From contig NC_064035.1 in assembly GCF_932526225.1 (NCBI RefSeq), forward strand, positions 1,797,501 through 1,861,500: DNA of 64,000 bases, given 5' to 3'. Below are positions 22,517-34,006 of this stretch, in pieces. The position numbers were made by a program, and so were the translations under genes. Each line of letters opens with the position of its first letter. Within the stretch, counting starts at the first letter, position 1. Below the pieces are notes generated by a model, which was given only the letters and a program-made list of their open reading frames with translations, searched no databases and was not told the origin of the DNA. The DNA is from Nematostella vectensis. Lineage: Eukaryota; Cnidaria; Anthozoa; Actiniaria; Edwardsiidae.

Positions 22517-23661
22517 CTAATATTCTTAGTGGTAGACTCCGTGATCGCGGTGAACTTTCCAAGGACTTGTAGGGGATTTGTCGACTGGTAGGCGAATATC
22601 TTGACGCCAGACTGCTCTAACTTTGCGCTTTTCGGCAATTTCCGGTAGTCTTCTTCGTCAAGGACATTAATACTAGCACCAGAGTCCGCCATTATTGTGA
22701 CTGGGGTTCCTTGCACTTTTATCTTAAAGAAGGGCTGGTCCTTCGTCTTGGGTGTACTAAGTGAGAACGTGTACGCCTCTTCTTCATCGCTGGACTCGCT
22801 GTCGCTTATTTTGTTTACAGGTCGGCGTGACTTCCTGTCTGGGGTCTTGTTCTTTGACCGGCAAACGGCTTCGAAGTGATTTGATTTACCACATCCTCGG
22901 CAAACTGCTTGATAGGCAGGACACGATGTTTTTCCACCAGCGTGGGGATATCCTCTACCACAATTCCGGCATTTTTCGCTCGACTTCCGGTTTTCAGGCA
23001 CTGGCTTCCGGTCACGTGACTGCTGGCTGCGCACGTTGTCTCGACGACGTCGGCCATCTTTCTTTCTCCCTTGGCGATGGTTCGGTCGGTCTTTCTCGAT
23101 TTTATTCACGGACTCTTGCTTCTCGATGCTTGCCGCCTGGGATCTAGATAGTTCCATGGCTTTGCCTGCCTCTAGGAGCTGTGTCAGGGAGTACGATGGG
23201 TTTTCCAGGGCTTTCATCCGGAGCTTATGAGAAGTACAGCTCTGTACGATCTGTGTTTTGATTTCACGGTCGATATCGTTGAACTCGCAGGAGGTTGCCA
23301 GCTGTCGTAGCCGTGTGTGGAACGCTGTGATGCTCTCGTCGGGTTCTTGGGTTGCCTGGCGGAATTTGTAGATCTCGAACTCTCTGTTCTGTCTAGGAGT
23401 AAAGTATTCTGTCAGGGCTTGAACAGCTTTTTCGAACGGATCGTCGCCTGCTCCAGCTTCTGTGTCTGCCAGGGTATCGAAAATCTCGTTCGTCGCTTCT
23501 CCGGCGTAGTGCAGCAGTAGAGCTCTTTGTCTGGTCTTGTCGGTGATGTTCAATGCTACGAGGAGGTTCTTGAATCTGGACAGCCATTTCTTCCAACGTG
23601 CAGCCTGAGTGCTGGTTTCTGCAACGTCGAATTCTGGAAATGTCGGTAGGGCTGCCGCCAT
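22423..23661 (-). CDS. gag: Retrotransposon gag with zinc knuckle and aspartic protease
   Basis: The open frame extends into the LTR, but the first good start after the primer site is ATG at 23661 (MAAALPTFPEF), giving 412 residues. The N-terminal half is a capsid-like helical region typical of gypsy Gag. A basic linker leads to cysteine clusters around CRNCGRGYPHAGGKTSC and CRGCGKSNHFEAVC; the second is a CCHC zinc knuckle and the first an extended variant. Near the C-terminus ADSGASINVL is the retropepsin active-site loop, so protease is in the gag frame and pol follows by a -1 shift. The product packages element RNA and processes the polyprotein. No internal stop is seen. Confidence 0.93.
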   Translation of the reverse strand: MAAALPTFPEFDVAETSTQAARWKKWLSRFKNLLVALNITDKTRQRALLLHYAGEATNEIFDTLADTEAGAGDDPFEKAVQALTEYFTPRQNREFEIYKFRQATQEPDESITAFHTRLRQLATSCEFNDIDREIKTQIVQSCTSHKLRMKALENPSYSLTQLLEAGKAMELSRSQAASIEKQESVNKIEKDRPNHRQGRKKDGRRRRDNVRSQQSRDRKPVPENRKSSEKCRNCGRGYPHAGGKTSCPAYQAVCRGCGKSNHFEAVCRSKNKTPDRKSRRPVNKISDSESSDEEEAYTFSLSTPKTKDQPFFKIKVQGTPVTIMADSGASINVLDEEDYRKLPKSAKLEQSGVKIFAYQSTNPLQVLGKFTAITESTTKNISARFYVVKGSGGSLLSWKTSQELNLLQTVEK

Positions 23662-23710
23662 GAGTTTAGTTGAATTTCGCCTGTGGAAATAACTGTTAGT
23701 AGATACGAAT

Positions 23711-23728
23711 CCTCGTCGCTCGTCGCCA
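23711..23728 (-). other. Primer binding site of the LTR element
   Basis: One base after the 5' LTR the sense strand reads TGGCGACGAGCGACGAGG. Starting with TGG is as expected for pairing to a tRNA 3' CCA end. I cannot name the tRNA by eye. Confidence 0.65.
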
Positions 23729-23729
23729 A

Positions 23730-23892
23730 TGTAATATTTTGGTGTCTTGAATAAAGACTGAGTCGAATAGTGAATGGTTCTTTTACTACATTGCTGGTCA
23801 ACGGTCAGCAAACGACTGACTCGCTAGTTACATGCTTGGTCATAAAATCAACTCAAATCACGCGTTACCAAGGTGACAGTAACAACATTACA
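23730..23892 (-). repeat. 5' LTR of the retrotransposon
   Basis: 163 bp, matching 18885-19047 without visible differences; followed by the second GAAAA target-site copy. Confidence 0.95.
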
Positions 23893-24386
23893 GAAAAGAG
23901 ACTTGGAAAGGAAATCCTAAAAAGAAGATATAAGTGAAAGTACTAAATGAAAATTTCTAATTTAAAAATCAAATCTGTTTATTACTTTATTTTTGGTGTA
24001 GAGGGGAAATAAAAAAGAGCATCAATTGCATAAAAATAGTCAACAGGGAGAAGGAAAGGAAGAAATATGACTCTTCTTTAAATGTTTGAAAAGAAAATAT
24101 AATAACAATAATGTAACAATAACGATAATTATATTCAGTACTTTCCTAAAATATCCCCTTTCCCATTATCTTTAGGTTAATAGAAAACTGTTTTCGTTAC
24201 AGATTTATTATTTAAAAAGCAAAATTATGTTTTTAGTTTTATATAATATAAGTATTTTGTTCTAAAAAACCTATTGAGTGTGTACTGCTGAATCACATAG
24301 TAATGCCCTAGTCATTTGAGCCCCCTCCCTTATGGTCCTGGGGAAGTCATAGGTTAATGTGGGGTTTTAGATTACTTTTTAACCAG

Positions 24387-26490
24387 AATATATCAAGAGG
24401 GGTGGTGGTATTGACTGTACTTGGAAACAGGCTTTTATTAAAGTCTAATCCCCCACCCTTTCCTGGGACCATGGGTGTGGGGGTATCAAATGACTAGTGA
24501 ATAAGAACTCCCTACTGTCTTTCAGACATGTCTTTCAAGACGTGGTTTTTAATTCTTATGCCTTCCAGTTTTTAGCATTCATCTTGGCCCTCAGGTAGTC
24601 CCTGGTTCATAAAAGAGTGACATTTCTTTCAAAACAATATTTTCTTCAAGACATTTATAATCTGACTAATTTCCACAAATATTTAAGAAAAAAAATAATA
24701 AACACATGAGATGTAAGATGCAGACAATAACAATACATATTGGCAACAGGGGTTGAATTTTGTTTTGTTTTTATCCTCGGTAAGGAAAATTTCTCTTGTA
24801 AGTTGAAAAAGTTGCTGTATCTTCTAAGGATATGTATCTTCTTAGGACTAAGAGCACAGGATATAAAGACAAGAACGGTCTTCTTTACCAGTATATGACA
24901 AATGCAACACGATATTGGTTAGCCTTTATGAAATATTTCAACAGAATCAAGAATAAAGAATGAACAACGAAGAACAAAGAATGTCAAAACAAAAGGTGTT
25001 ATGCTCATTCTAAAAGCAAACAAAAAGGACAACAAAAAGCCCAATAACTGTCATATCCTCAATAGACAATAGAAATCGTCGTCTGAAACTCACCTTGCAT
25101 TTTGTCGCTTTCTTGTGGTTGTGTTCGCTTTTTAATGTGAACTATTACTTACTTAAATTTACTAGCAAAAACCAGACATATCCTTACATAAATCTTGGCG
25201 TGAATGAATGTTAGTAGCTCTCCTCTAGTTGACTTAATCCTTAAGTCACAAAATTTGAGGCAAACAGAAATAATCAACGCATGACAAGAACTTTTCCCTT
25301 GCTCCGTGCTTGTATTTAGCCGCCATTACGGGGCCGAGTGAGGCCTGGGAGTTGCGCGGCTGGCTGGCTGGTGAGTGACACCACAGGGTACCAGCGCAAT
25401 GACCACAAAACCAAGTCGCATAGTTATACCATGTTTCTATACCTATGGAGCTCCGCGAGCGGCCTACGGCCGCGCTGGCTCCGCTATTAATTTTTTGGGG
25501 GACGGGTGGGTATAACCTCGCAGGCGTTTGCCGTAAAGAAAGCTTTCGCGAACAAATCCACTTATAGATCTCACGAGGGTGTTAGATAAATTGCGCTGCG
25601 CAAGGGAATTTTTGTTTTAAATATTTTAATAAAAAATAGGCAAAATGGCGATTTTCTATAGAATAATTTTTCGGAAGCGATAAAAAACGCTAAAAAGCGG
25701 GAGATTTGATGCTCAACGCGGGAGAGCGGGAGAAGGGGTCTAAAATCTTGAGACTCCTGCCTAATGCGGGAGAGTTGACAGGTAAGATTGTTGATATTTT
25801 TTTGGGGCACCATATTTGCCTTGAGCTTTGTTCTCTTGATATTTTGGTCGTAAATGTATATAGCCTTTTCAACAAACGTTTTCGTCGTGGACCGAAAGTT
25901 ATTATGGGTAAATTAATGCAACTCAGCAGTTACAGCATTATTTTACCAGGAGGCCTGGGGCGATAATAACTACTTACTAACCGAGAGTGAGGTCATGCCG
26001 GGAAATACCAAACTGAGACTTTGGCGTATCGACCGAGGCTTTCTTGTCTTTTTTTGTTTGTTTTGTTTTAGCGAAATTCGTGCAACCGAACAAAACAACA
26101 CAAAAAAGCTCACAAAATGTCCCGCTCAGGATACGGAAAAACACGGCTCGCCAATCAACCATTTCTGTTTATTCTGGGTGTTCGAATTCGCTACTCGAAT
26201 GTTCGCTGTCGCTCATTTTGCAGTTTGAAGTTGGAAAAAAAAATTCAACAAACATAAGATTGTGTAATTTTTTTTCGTAGGGAATTCCGTAATACCCTCA
26301 GAGATGGGCAATACGGGAATGTCACGACTACCACGCGCGCGTACTATCGTAAAACCTATAAAAGAAAAAGTCGACAACAACGCATGAACCTCCAATAATT
26401 CGCGAAATTAAATCCCTTTGCAAACACAATTTTTCCGCGATCGCGAAATTAAAGACCTCGAATTAATATTGATATTTATAATATTAATAT
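24387..26490. other. Intergenic, no gene seen
   Basis: About 2.1 kb without a supported gene. Near 25446-25480 there is an imperfect GC-rich inverted repeat around gcggcctacggccgc, possibly a hairpin end of a small transposon fragment. The short open frames of 60-86 codons overlap on both strands and lack features. Confidence 0.45.
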
Positions 26491-26492
26491 TT

Positions 26493-26968
26493 AGGTCTGG
26501 TGTGTCCCCCCTCCCTGTATTAATATTTAAGTCTGGTGTGTCCCCCTCCCTGTATTAATATTTAAGTCTGGTGTGTCCCCCTCCCTGTATTAATATTTGA
26601 GTCTGGTGTGTCCCCCCTCCCTGTATTAATATTTAAGTCTGGTGTGTCCCCCCTCCCTGTATTAATATTTAAGTCTGGTGTGTCCCCCCTCCCTGTATTA
26701 ATATTTAAGTCTTGTGTGTCCCCCCTCCCTGTATTAATATTTAAGTCTGGTGTGTCCCCCCTCCCTGTATTAATATTTAAGTCTGGTGTGTCCCCCCTCC
26801 CTGTATTAATATTTAAGTCTGGTGTGTCCCCCTCCCTGTATTAATTTTTGAGTCTGGTGTGTCCCCCCTCCCTGTATTAATATTTAAGTCTGGTGTGTCC
26901 CCCCTCCCTGTATTAATATTTAAGTCTGGTGTGTCCCCCCTCCCTATATTAATATTTAAGTCTGGTGT
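26493..26968. repeat. 36-bp minisatellite, about 13 copies, ending in a C-run
   Basis: Units of gtctggtgtgtcccccctcc plus ctgtattaatatttaa; some are 35 bp because of five versus six C. The array terminates in a run of about 20 C (26969-26988), which may vary or be mis-assembled. Confidence 0.95.
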
Positions 26969-26988
26969 CCCCCCCCCCCCCCCCCCCC

Positions 26989-27554
26989 AGTTACTCTGAT
27001 ATGATTCACCGGCTCATAACCGATTAGACAAATAATACAACATCCGAATAAAACATCCGATATAAGGCCAAAAAAATTACGTGCTGGAATAATGAAATCA
27101 TTGTTTCAATGAAGAGTTTTCGTGCGTGATGGAGTCGATTAGATGCATGCCACAAAAATGAGTTGGCTTCCTGTAGTCGAAACACGCCTATATTCAGCGA
27201 GACTTTGACGAGACTTTGACGAACCCATACTGAAATCGTCTGACGTACTCTATGTATTTTAACATTGTTTATCATAATGGTAGCAACTGGATATAGCGGA
27301 TTTGATAAAATAACAAACGCAGTTTGTATAAACAATAGTATAAAGCAAAGTCAAGATGCACAATCCCCCGAGGAACTTAACAGGAAGTCGGGTCGACAGA
27401 TAGCCAACCACTCACAGACTCCCGCTTGTTTTCTTTATTGATCACTAAAGTGACAACACATGTAATGAAAATCAAAACTTCGTTGAACAGTTGATTCAAC
27501 GCCAAGTAAGGCTTGTACAAGCACGGCTCGAACTAGAGAGGCAAGGACCTAACA
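26989..27554. other. Upstream region of the 27555 GPCR, nothing assigned
   Basis: Presumed promoter and leader. A 103-codon minus-strand frame at 27024-27335 shows no domain or splice context and is not called. Confidence 0.35.
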
Positions 27555-29529
27555 ATGGACAAGTACAGAAATATAACTGTATTCGGCCAAGCGAACACAA
27601 GTAATGCGTCTATCCTGATAAGGACGTCGCTTATATCTGCTATTATCATGGGAGTTTTGCTGAACGTTCTACCATTATTTGTGGTATTCAGATTTCAAAG
27701 TAAGGGCAGCCGAAGACCTCAGGGCCGCGATGTATTGCTGGCTGCTCTCAGCTTTCTAAACTCGTTAGTACTCCTAGTACCGTTACCAATTTATTTATGG
27801 CTTTACAATCAAACTAAAGCTACAAGTGGTTATTCAACTGAATTCACTACAAGACCGTCAATGTGCGAGATATTTTTCTTAATGTTTATTTGGCTAAAGC
27901 TGGCATCGATGTTTTTGGTCACAATTTTGAACTACACGTCGTACTTTGCTCTTACTAATCGCCGTCATTACAGGAGCACAAGTATCGGTGAACGGATTTC
28001 GAGTTCGTTTTATTGTTCGTCGCACAGTCGGTCGCGGGAGCGATTGACCACCGGGGGAAGGTCATCCGTCGTGCTTGCAAGCCTTGTGCTAGGGATAGCC
28101 CTGGTGGCATTTATCATCGCGTCGCTACCGTACCTCGGACTTGGACCTGGGGGAGCCGTTCGCGGGGATAATCGCACGGATACCCACCATCAGTGTCAAC
28201 TGCGTCAGATCACTCAGCCTACTAACGACAAAGAGCATACTTTCCTCTTTGCGGTTCTCATGATTTCAGCTGCTTGCCTCGGCCTGCATGTCATTCACAG
28301 CATTCTGTGCAGGTTTGGGCAGTTTTTATGGCGGAAAAACTTAAAGCAAGCGCAGGAATTGGATATCAAAGTTATGGACAGGAAACGTGACCTCGAAAAC
28401 GCGCCTAAAGTAGCGGAAAGTTACGCAAACTTGACTTGCAGTCTCGGCGTTGTTTTCTTCGCAGCATGGGTACCCTTGATGGTAAATATTTGCATCTCTT
28501 TCACCACTCTCTCGGCCTTTTTTCAACGCTTCCTGTACATGGAGTCCTTTGCGCGGTAATTTTACTTTCATCAACCGTGATTAATAAACTCTTTTTTCTA
28601 ATCAACTTGATAAGGATATTAGTTCTACAGCTAATTCGCACTCTATATGGTAATTTGTCTCATTAGTTGTACCTCACATCTTATAAATCACAAAGAGATA
28701 ACACAGCAGGGAGCCGACTTAATGATTGTTATCTAGCATATCACACCACCGCCAGCAAAGCATGATGCCGTTTCCTTGACCCTCTACAGACCACCGAGAC
28801 AACAGAATCCTAAATAGACAAAACACAATTACCGATAATCCCAGCTTGGATAACCTATGGTTTTTTATCTCACTTGCGTTATCTTTTACGGTCTCGCGCA
28901 CGGAACGGAAATGACTAAAAAAGAAAGCTTCATTATAAATAAGTAAACAAATCGGCTCCAAAAGATAGTGCTGTGTGTCCCACCTCCACTCCTAAGGGAA
29001 TGCTATGCACTCTCACCACAGGGCTCCCGTGTCGAGCTTTTCATCCGTACCTTCCTATCAGCTTCTTAGCCTAATAAGCCTAGGGACCCTATACTTGAGT
29101 AATGATATTAAATTCCAATTATCTCACATACTCGCTTGTGTTAGCCGACGGGAGTGTAAAATGACCGTGTAATTGGTCTTTTTTATTGTTATTTTTAGTT
29201 ATAGATGATAAAATTGATAATCTAAACCGTACCCAAGCTGGTCCAATTGCAAGAGTTCATCTTTGGTCAAGAGAAATCCCTTTGAATAGTAAATGAATAA
29301 TGAATCTTAGACTATTCTGTGAATAAGGAGTTGCTCGTTTGCTTAGGTTGCCATGGGAACCATGATGTCAGGCAAGCAGACTGTGACGTCATCAGTATCT
29401 GAGTATGTGGTTTTGGGTTCGTTCCTGAGTCCTGTGCTCGACCCGGTGTTGTGTGCGGTGTTTGTGCTTGAATACAGAAAGGGCTACAAAGCGCTGATAA
29501 CACTACTGTTGCGATCAGGTGAGAACTAG
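27555..29529 (+). CDS. Rhodopsin-like GPCR, two exons (TM1-6 and TM7)
   Basis: Exon 1 is 27555-28481, ending ATG|gtaaat in TM6. Exon 2 is 29347-29529, beginning after tgcttag, both phase 0, giving 369 residues. Exon 1 has a short N-terminus with NIT and NAS glycosylation sites, six hydrophobic segments, a Cys at the top of TM3 (SMCEIFF), TNRRHY in place of DRY, and FFAAWVP as the TM6 motif. Reading on past the donor gives no TM7 and stops at 28559. Exon 2 supplies the missing third loop and TM7, with SPVLDPVLC, a DPxxC variant of NPxxY. The DP form is reminiscent of prostanoid-type receptors, but I cannot assign a ligand. A good donor (TCAG|gtgaga at 29517/29518) precedes the TAG, so a longer spliced tail is possible. 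Confidence 0.82.
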
Positions 29530-29559
29530 TAAAATCAATGTACCACTAGATCATTATTA

Positions 29560-31170
29560 TTAGCGACAACGCCATCATCTATCACGATAACACCACCATC
29601 AGCATCAGTAGCGACACCATCATCATCTATCATGATAACACCACCATGATGATGACATCACCATCATCATCTATCATGATAACACCACCATCAGCATCAG
29701 TAGCAACACCATCATCATCTATCATAATAACACCATCATCATGATGACATCACCATCATCATCTATCATGATAACACCACCATCAGCATCAGTAGCGACA
29801 ACACCATCATCATCTATCATGATAACACCACCATCAGTAGCGACAACACCATCATCATCTATCATGATAACACCACCATGATGATGACATCACCATCATC
29901 ATCTATCATGATAACACCACCATCAGCATCAGTAGCAACAACACCATCATCATCATCATGATAACACCACCATCAGTAGCGACAACACCATCATCATCTA
30001 TCATGATAACACCATCATGATGATGACATCACCATCATCATCTATCATGATAACACCACCATCAGCATCAGTAGTGACATCACCATCATCATCTATCATG
30101 ATAACACCACCATCAGTAGCGACATCATCATCATCTATCATGATAACACCATCATCAGTAGCAACACCATCATCATCTATCATGATAACACCACCATCAG
30201 CATCAGTAGCAACAACACCATCATCATCATCATGATAACACCACCATCAGTAGCGACAACACCATCATCATCTATCATGATAACACCATCATGATGATGA
30301 CATCACCATCATCATCTATCATGATAACACCACCATCAGCATCAGTAGTGACATCACCATCATCATCTATCATGATAACACCACCATCAGTAGCGACATC
30401 ACCATCATCATCTATCATGATAACACCACCATCAGTAGCGACAACACCATCATCATCTATCATGATAACACCATCATCAGTAGCAACACCATCATCATCT
30501 ATCATGATAACACCACCATCAGCATCAGTAGCGACATCACCATCATCATCTATCATGATAACACCACCATCAGTAGCGACATCACCATCATCATCTATCA
30601 TGATAACACCACCATCAGTAGCGACAACACCATCATCATCTATCATGATAACACCACCACCAGCATCAGTAGCGACAACACCATCATCATCTATCATGAT
30701 AACACCACCATCAGCATCAGTAGTGACAACACCATCATCATCTATCATGATAACACCACCATCAGTAGCAACATCATCATCATCTATCATGATAACACCA
30801 TCATCAGTAGCAACACCATCATCATCTATCATGATAACACCACCATCAGCATCAGTAGCGACAATACCATCATCATCTATCATGATAACACCACCATCAG
30901 TAGCGACAACACCATCATCATCTATCATGATAACACCACTATGATGATGACATCACCATCATCATCTATCATGATAACACCACCATGATGATGACATCAC
31001 CATCATCATCTATCATGATAACACCACCATCAGTAGCAACACCATCATCATCTATCATGATAACACCACCATCAGTAGTGACAACACCATCATCTATCAT
31101 GATAACACCATCATCATGATGACATCACCATCATCATCATAATGATAACACCACCATCAGCATCAGTAGC
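29560..31170. repeat. 1.6-kb CAT/ATC-rich compound minisatellite
   Basis: Built from catcatcatctatcatgata plus acaccaccatcag, combined in different orders with gcatcagtagcgac and tgatgatgacatcacc blocks. Mostly a multiple of three, so ~217-codon frames open on both strands over the same bases; these are repeat artefacts. Some large blocks recur (for example near 29940-30300), so the array has higher-order copies. Confidence 0.93.
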
Positions 31171-32090
31171 TGAGCAAGCATTGGTCTCTTTTGTGTGTAC
31201 CCGGCTTAAAACGGTGAGCCTGTGCTCGGTTCTTCACTTTATTCCTTTAGAATTATTCATTGCTCTAGGGAATTCCCTTATCTTGAATCTTGAATGTCGT
31301 AGTAAACGTTATATCTGTAGTGCATAAAATATCGGGGTCTTTTTCACGGAATGGGTGTGTTGCTATAGTAATGTAGTGATGTCATCATGTGCAGCACACA
31401 AAGACCTAGGTCTTTGTCAAGTCTAGCACGTGCATACATTTTTTGGTGCCAAGAACAACAAAAGCACGCTACATTGGAATGCACGCATTATCTAAGATGT
31501 TTTATTATCTTACGAAAATCATAAATCATGCGTTTTTAAGTGTAGAGTCTCACACGCTGTAACGACGCGTTTTGTAATAAAAAGCTGACGCACTTTGTTA
31601 TAAAATCCGACGCACCCAAGGATTTTCGTCGTAGTATTTGTTAATAAATAGTTTTACAGACAGATTCGTCACCCTTAGTTGCTATTATTGTTTACAATGA
31701 CAATCACGTCAAGTGTTAACAGATCTGAAATCAAATTCTGATTACCTTTCAGAATCGCAAAAGATGGCGCTTTAGAATCAAAAGACACCCAAAATCTAGG
31801 GAAGACCTTTCACACTTAAGCTTTGATAAAATGGAAAATTGAAAATAGTTTATTACAAAAAGTGTGTCAAATTTGTATTATATTACGTTCTCCGCTTTTC
31901 AGTCAAGTCCATATTCCTTGCTCACCCTCGCTCCCCATTGCTAATTCCTTTTCGGATATCTTAATTTGTATTTAACCAATACAGATATAAAGTTTACTGC
32001 GATATTCAAGATTGACAATAAGAAAAAGGAATTTCCGAAAGCATGGTGTTGCTGCTGCTCAGCCTTGCTCCTTGGAGCAAGAGTAATGAT
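31171..32090. other. Intergenic, no gene seen
   Basis: AT-rich DNA between two arrays without recognisable coding or RNA features. Confidence 0.4.
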
Positions 32091-32094
32091 ATAC

Positions 32095-32590
32095 CACCCT
32101 CTCACTATCACAGCACCACCCTCTCACCATCACCCTCCAACCATCACAGCACCATCCTCTCACCATCTTCTCACCATCACAGCACCATCCTCCCACCATC
32201 ACAGCACCACCCTCTCACCATCACAGCACCATCCTCCCACCATCACAGCACCACCCTCCCACCATCACAGCACCACCCTCCCACCATCACAGCACCACCC
32301 TCCCACCATCACAGCACCATCCTCCCACCATCACAGCACCACCCTCTCACCATCACAGCACCACCCTCTCACCATCACAGCACCACCCTCTCACCATCCC
32401 AACACCATCTTCTCACTATTCCAGCACCACCCTCCTACCATCACAGCACTACCCTCTCACCATCCCAGCACCACCCTCTCACCATCACAGCACCACCCTC
32501 CCACCATCACAGCACCACCCTCCCACCATCACAGCACCACCCTCTCACCATCACAGCACCACCCTCCCACCATCACAGCACCATCACCAG
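32095..32590. repeat. 22-bp minisatellite, about 22 copies
   Basis: Units of ccctcccaccatcacagcac plus ca with ctcacc variants. The proline- and histidine-rich frames of 205-233 codons through it are not supported as genes. Confidence 0.93.
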
Positions 32591-32872
32591 CAAACCTTTT
32601 CTTATCCTGCCTTCATCATCACCACTCTTCTATCGGCCCCTTCGCCACTTTAGGAAATAGCCACTAGTGCTCATTAGCATGTTTTTTTTCCTTGCGCAGT
32701 ACATCCTGGCAGGTGGAGATGCAAGTCACGTGAGAAACACTCAGCCAATCAGAGCCATGTAACAGATGTGTGAACATGAAGCCAAGCTCAATAATTAGAA
32801 CTTTTTACATTGTATTACAGCTAAAAAACAAATAAGCTCTGCTACGCTCGACCAAATAAACACAGAAAAGAT

Positions 32873-33554
32873 GGGGGCGGTTGCACAAAGCTTGGATAAG
32901 TGGATAGGTCTTATCCTCCTGATATAACTTATTCAAGTGGAGTGATTTGGTTGCACAAACCTTGGATAAGTAAATAAGTCTTATCCACCGGATATAGCTT
33001 ATTCAAATAGAGTGATTTGGTTGCACAAAGACCGTTGTCCAGCGGCTAAAATTATCCGGTTTAAAGAGGTCGGATATAAAATTTTATCCACCGAATAAAT
33101 TTAGACTCAGCAAAGCTCAAATTGACCACGGAATGCACCGTGTTCTGCTGGGAGATGAGAGTTTAAAGATATCAGTGCATGAGGGGAAGACAACGACCCA
33201 AATAAAAGCAATTCTGAAATCCCCCCCCCCAACCCTTAGAGTATTTTTAAATATTTTTAAAATGTGTACTGTACCCCGATAAACTGTTTGTTTTCTGATT
33301 CTGGCATTCATTGTGCTCTTGCAACGGCGGCTACTATTTTGTTTGAAGGAATACAGCGCGCAATTTCCACATTTATCAAGGTTACGGGAAGCCATTTAGA
33401 GGTAAATGATGGCTATCCAGCGAATAGTTATTCAGCCTTCTAATCTAGCTTTTTATCAGACAAAAGTACCACTATCCCCACTGGATAGGGGTTTTATCTG
33501 GTGGATAGCGCATATCCAGCGGATAACTTATCCAAGCTTTGTGCAACTGGCCCC
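32873..33554. mobile_element. MITE-like element with inverted termini
   Basis: The left end reads gggggcggttgcacaaagct and the right end, reverse-complemented, ggggccagttgcacaaagct, about 25 bp with two mismatches. The left part repeats a ~70-bp subterminal unit (ggttgcacaaa at 32879, 32950 and 33019) rich in gataag and tatcc. No transposase frame is present. I could not find a clear target-site duplication. Confidence 0.65.
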
Positions 33555-33719
33555 AGGGATTCTTGCCGCGAATCTGGTAGTGACTCGATAAAACCAAGTC
33601 ATAAAACACTAGTTAACTTTTAAATAATTTATACCATATACTTTTAAAGTATAAAACATGGATATAACAATTTAGGAGTTCGTTTGTACAGAATAGAAAT
33701 TGTCTAAACCACTGCCTGC

Positions 33720-34006
33720 CCAGTAGTGTCGAGGTCCCGCTCACGATTAAGAATGCTGCCGAGGTCCCTCTCACGTGTTCTTGGCGTCAAGTTCCCTGTC
33801 ACGTGTTAGCATGGTGTCGAGGTCCCTCTCACGTGTTCTTGGCGTCAAGTTCCCTGTCACGTGTTAACATGGTGTCGAGATCCCTGTCACGTGTTAGCCT
33901 GATGTCGAAGTCCCTGTCACGTGTTGGTCTGTCGACGTCCCTGTCACATGTTAGCATGGTGTCGAGGTCCCTGTCACGTGTTAGCCTGTGTCGCTGTCAC
34001 GTGTCA
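33720..34006. repeat. ~29-bp minisatellite abutting the CCDC13 stop codon
   Basis: About ten units of gaggtccctgtcacgtgtta plus gcatggtgtc, each usually with a CACGTG E-box. The last unit (cacgtgtcagctg) includes the TGA stop of CCDC13 at 34004-34006. Confidence 0.9.

Larger units (their letters stand above)
18885..23892 (-). mobile_element. Full-length Ty3/gypsy-type LTR retrotransposon
   Basis: A 5,008-bp element in minus orientation, bounded by two 163-bp LTRs that look identical base for base and have TGTAAT...ATTACA ends. It is flanked by a 5-bp target duplication, GAAAA (18880-18884 and 23893-23897). In sense order it has 5' LTR, primer binding site starting TGG, gag with protease, pol (RT, RNase H, integrase), polypurine tract, 3' LTR. 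Integrase after RNase H places it with Ty3/gypsy. Both main frames are open, so the copy looks recently inserted and possibly still expressed. A 423-bp internal duplication in pol may compromise it. No env-like frame is seen. Confidence 0.96.
18101..24386. repeat. 1,273-bp direct repeat, copy 2, split by an LTR element
   Basis: The two parts are 18101-18884 and 23893-24386. Removing the 5,008-bp insertion and one copy of the 5-bp duplicated target gives 1,273 bp, the same as copy 1. The breakpoint corresponds exactly to 17600-17604 in copy 1. Confidence 0.93.

Noticed and set aside
16530-25520. One large transposon bounded by agcggagccagc (16578) and gctggctccgct (25473)
   Set aside because: The short GC-rich motif is inverted, but neighbouring matching segments are in direct orientation. 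No target duplication was found; more likely unrelated small repeat fragments.
28482-28666. TM7 supplied by a one-base frameshift at the T-run 28518-28523 of the 27555 GPCR
   Set aside because: A shifted frame gives a hydrophobic stretch (LLSSTVINKLFF) resembling TM7. However, a clean donor at 28481 and an in-phase exon at 29347 with a better TM7 explain the gene without invoking an error.
29996-30944. Paired 217-codon frames on both strands in the CAT array
   Set aside because: Trinucleotide-rich repeat, open on both strands simultaneously; no domain.
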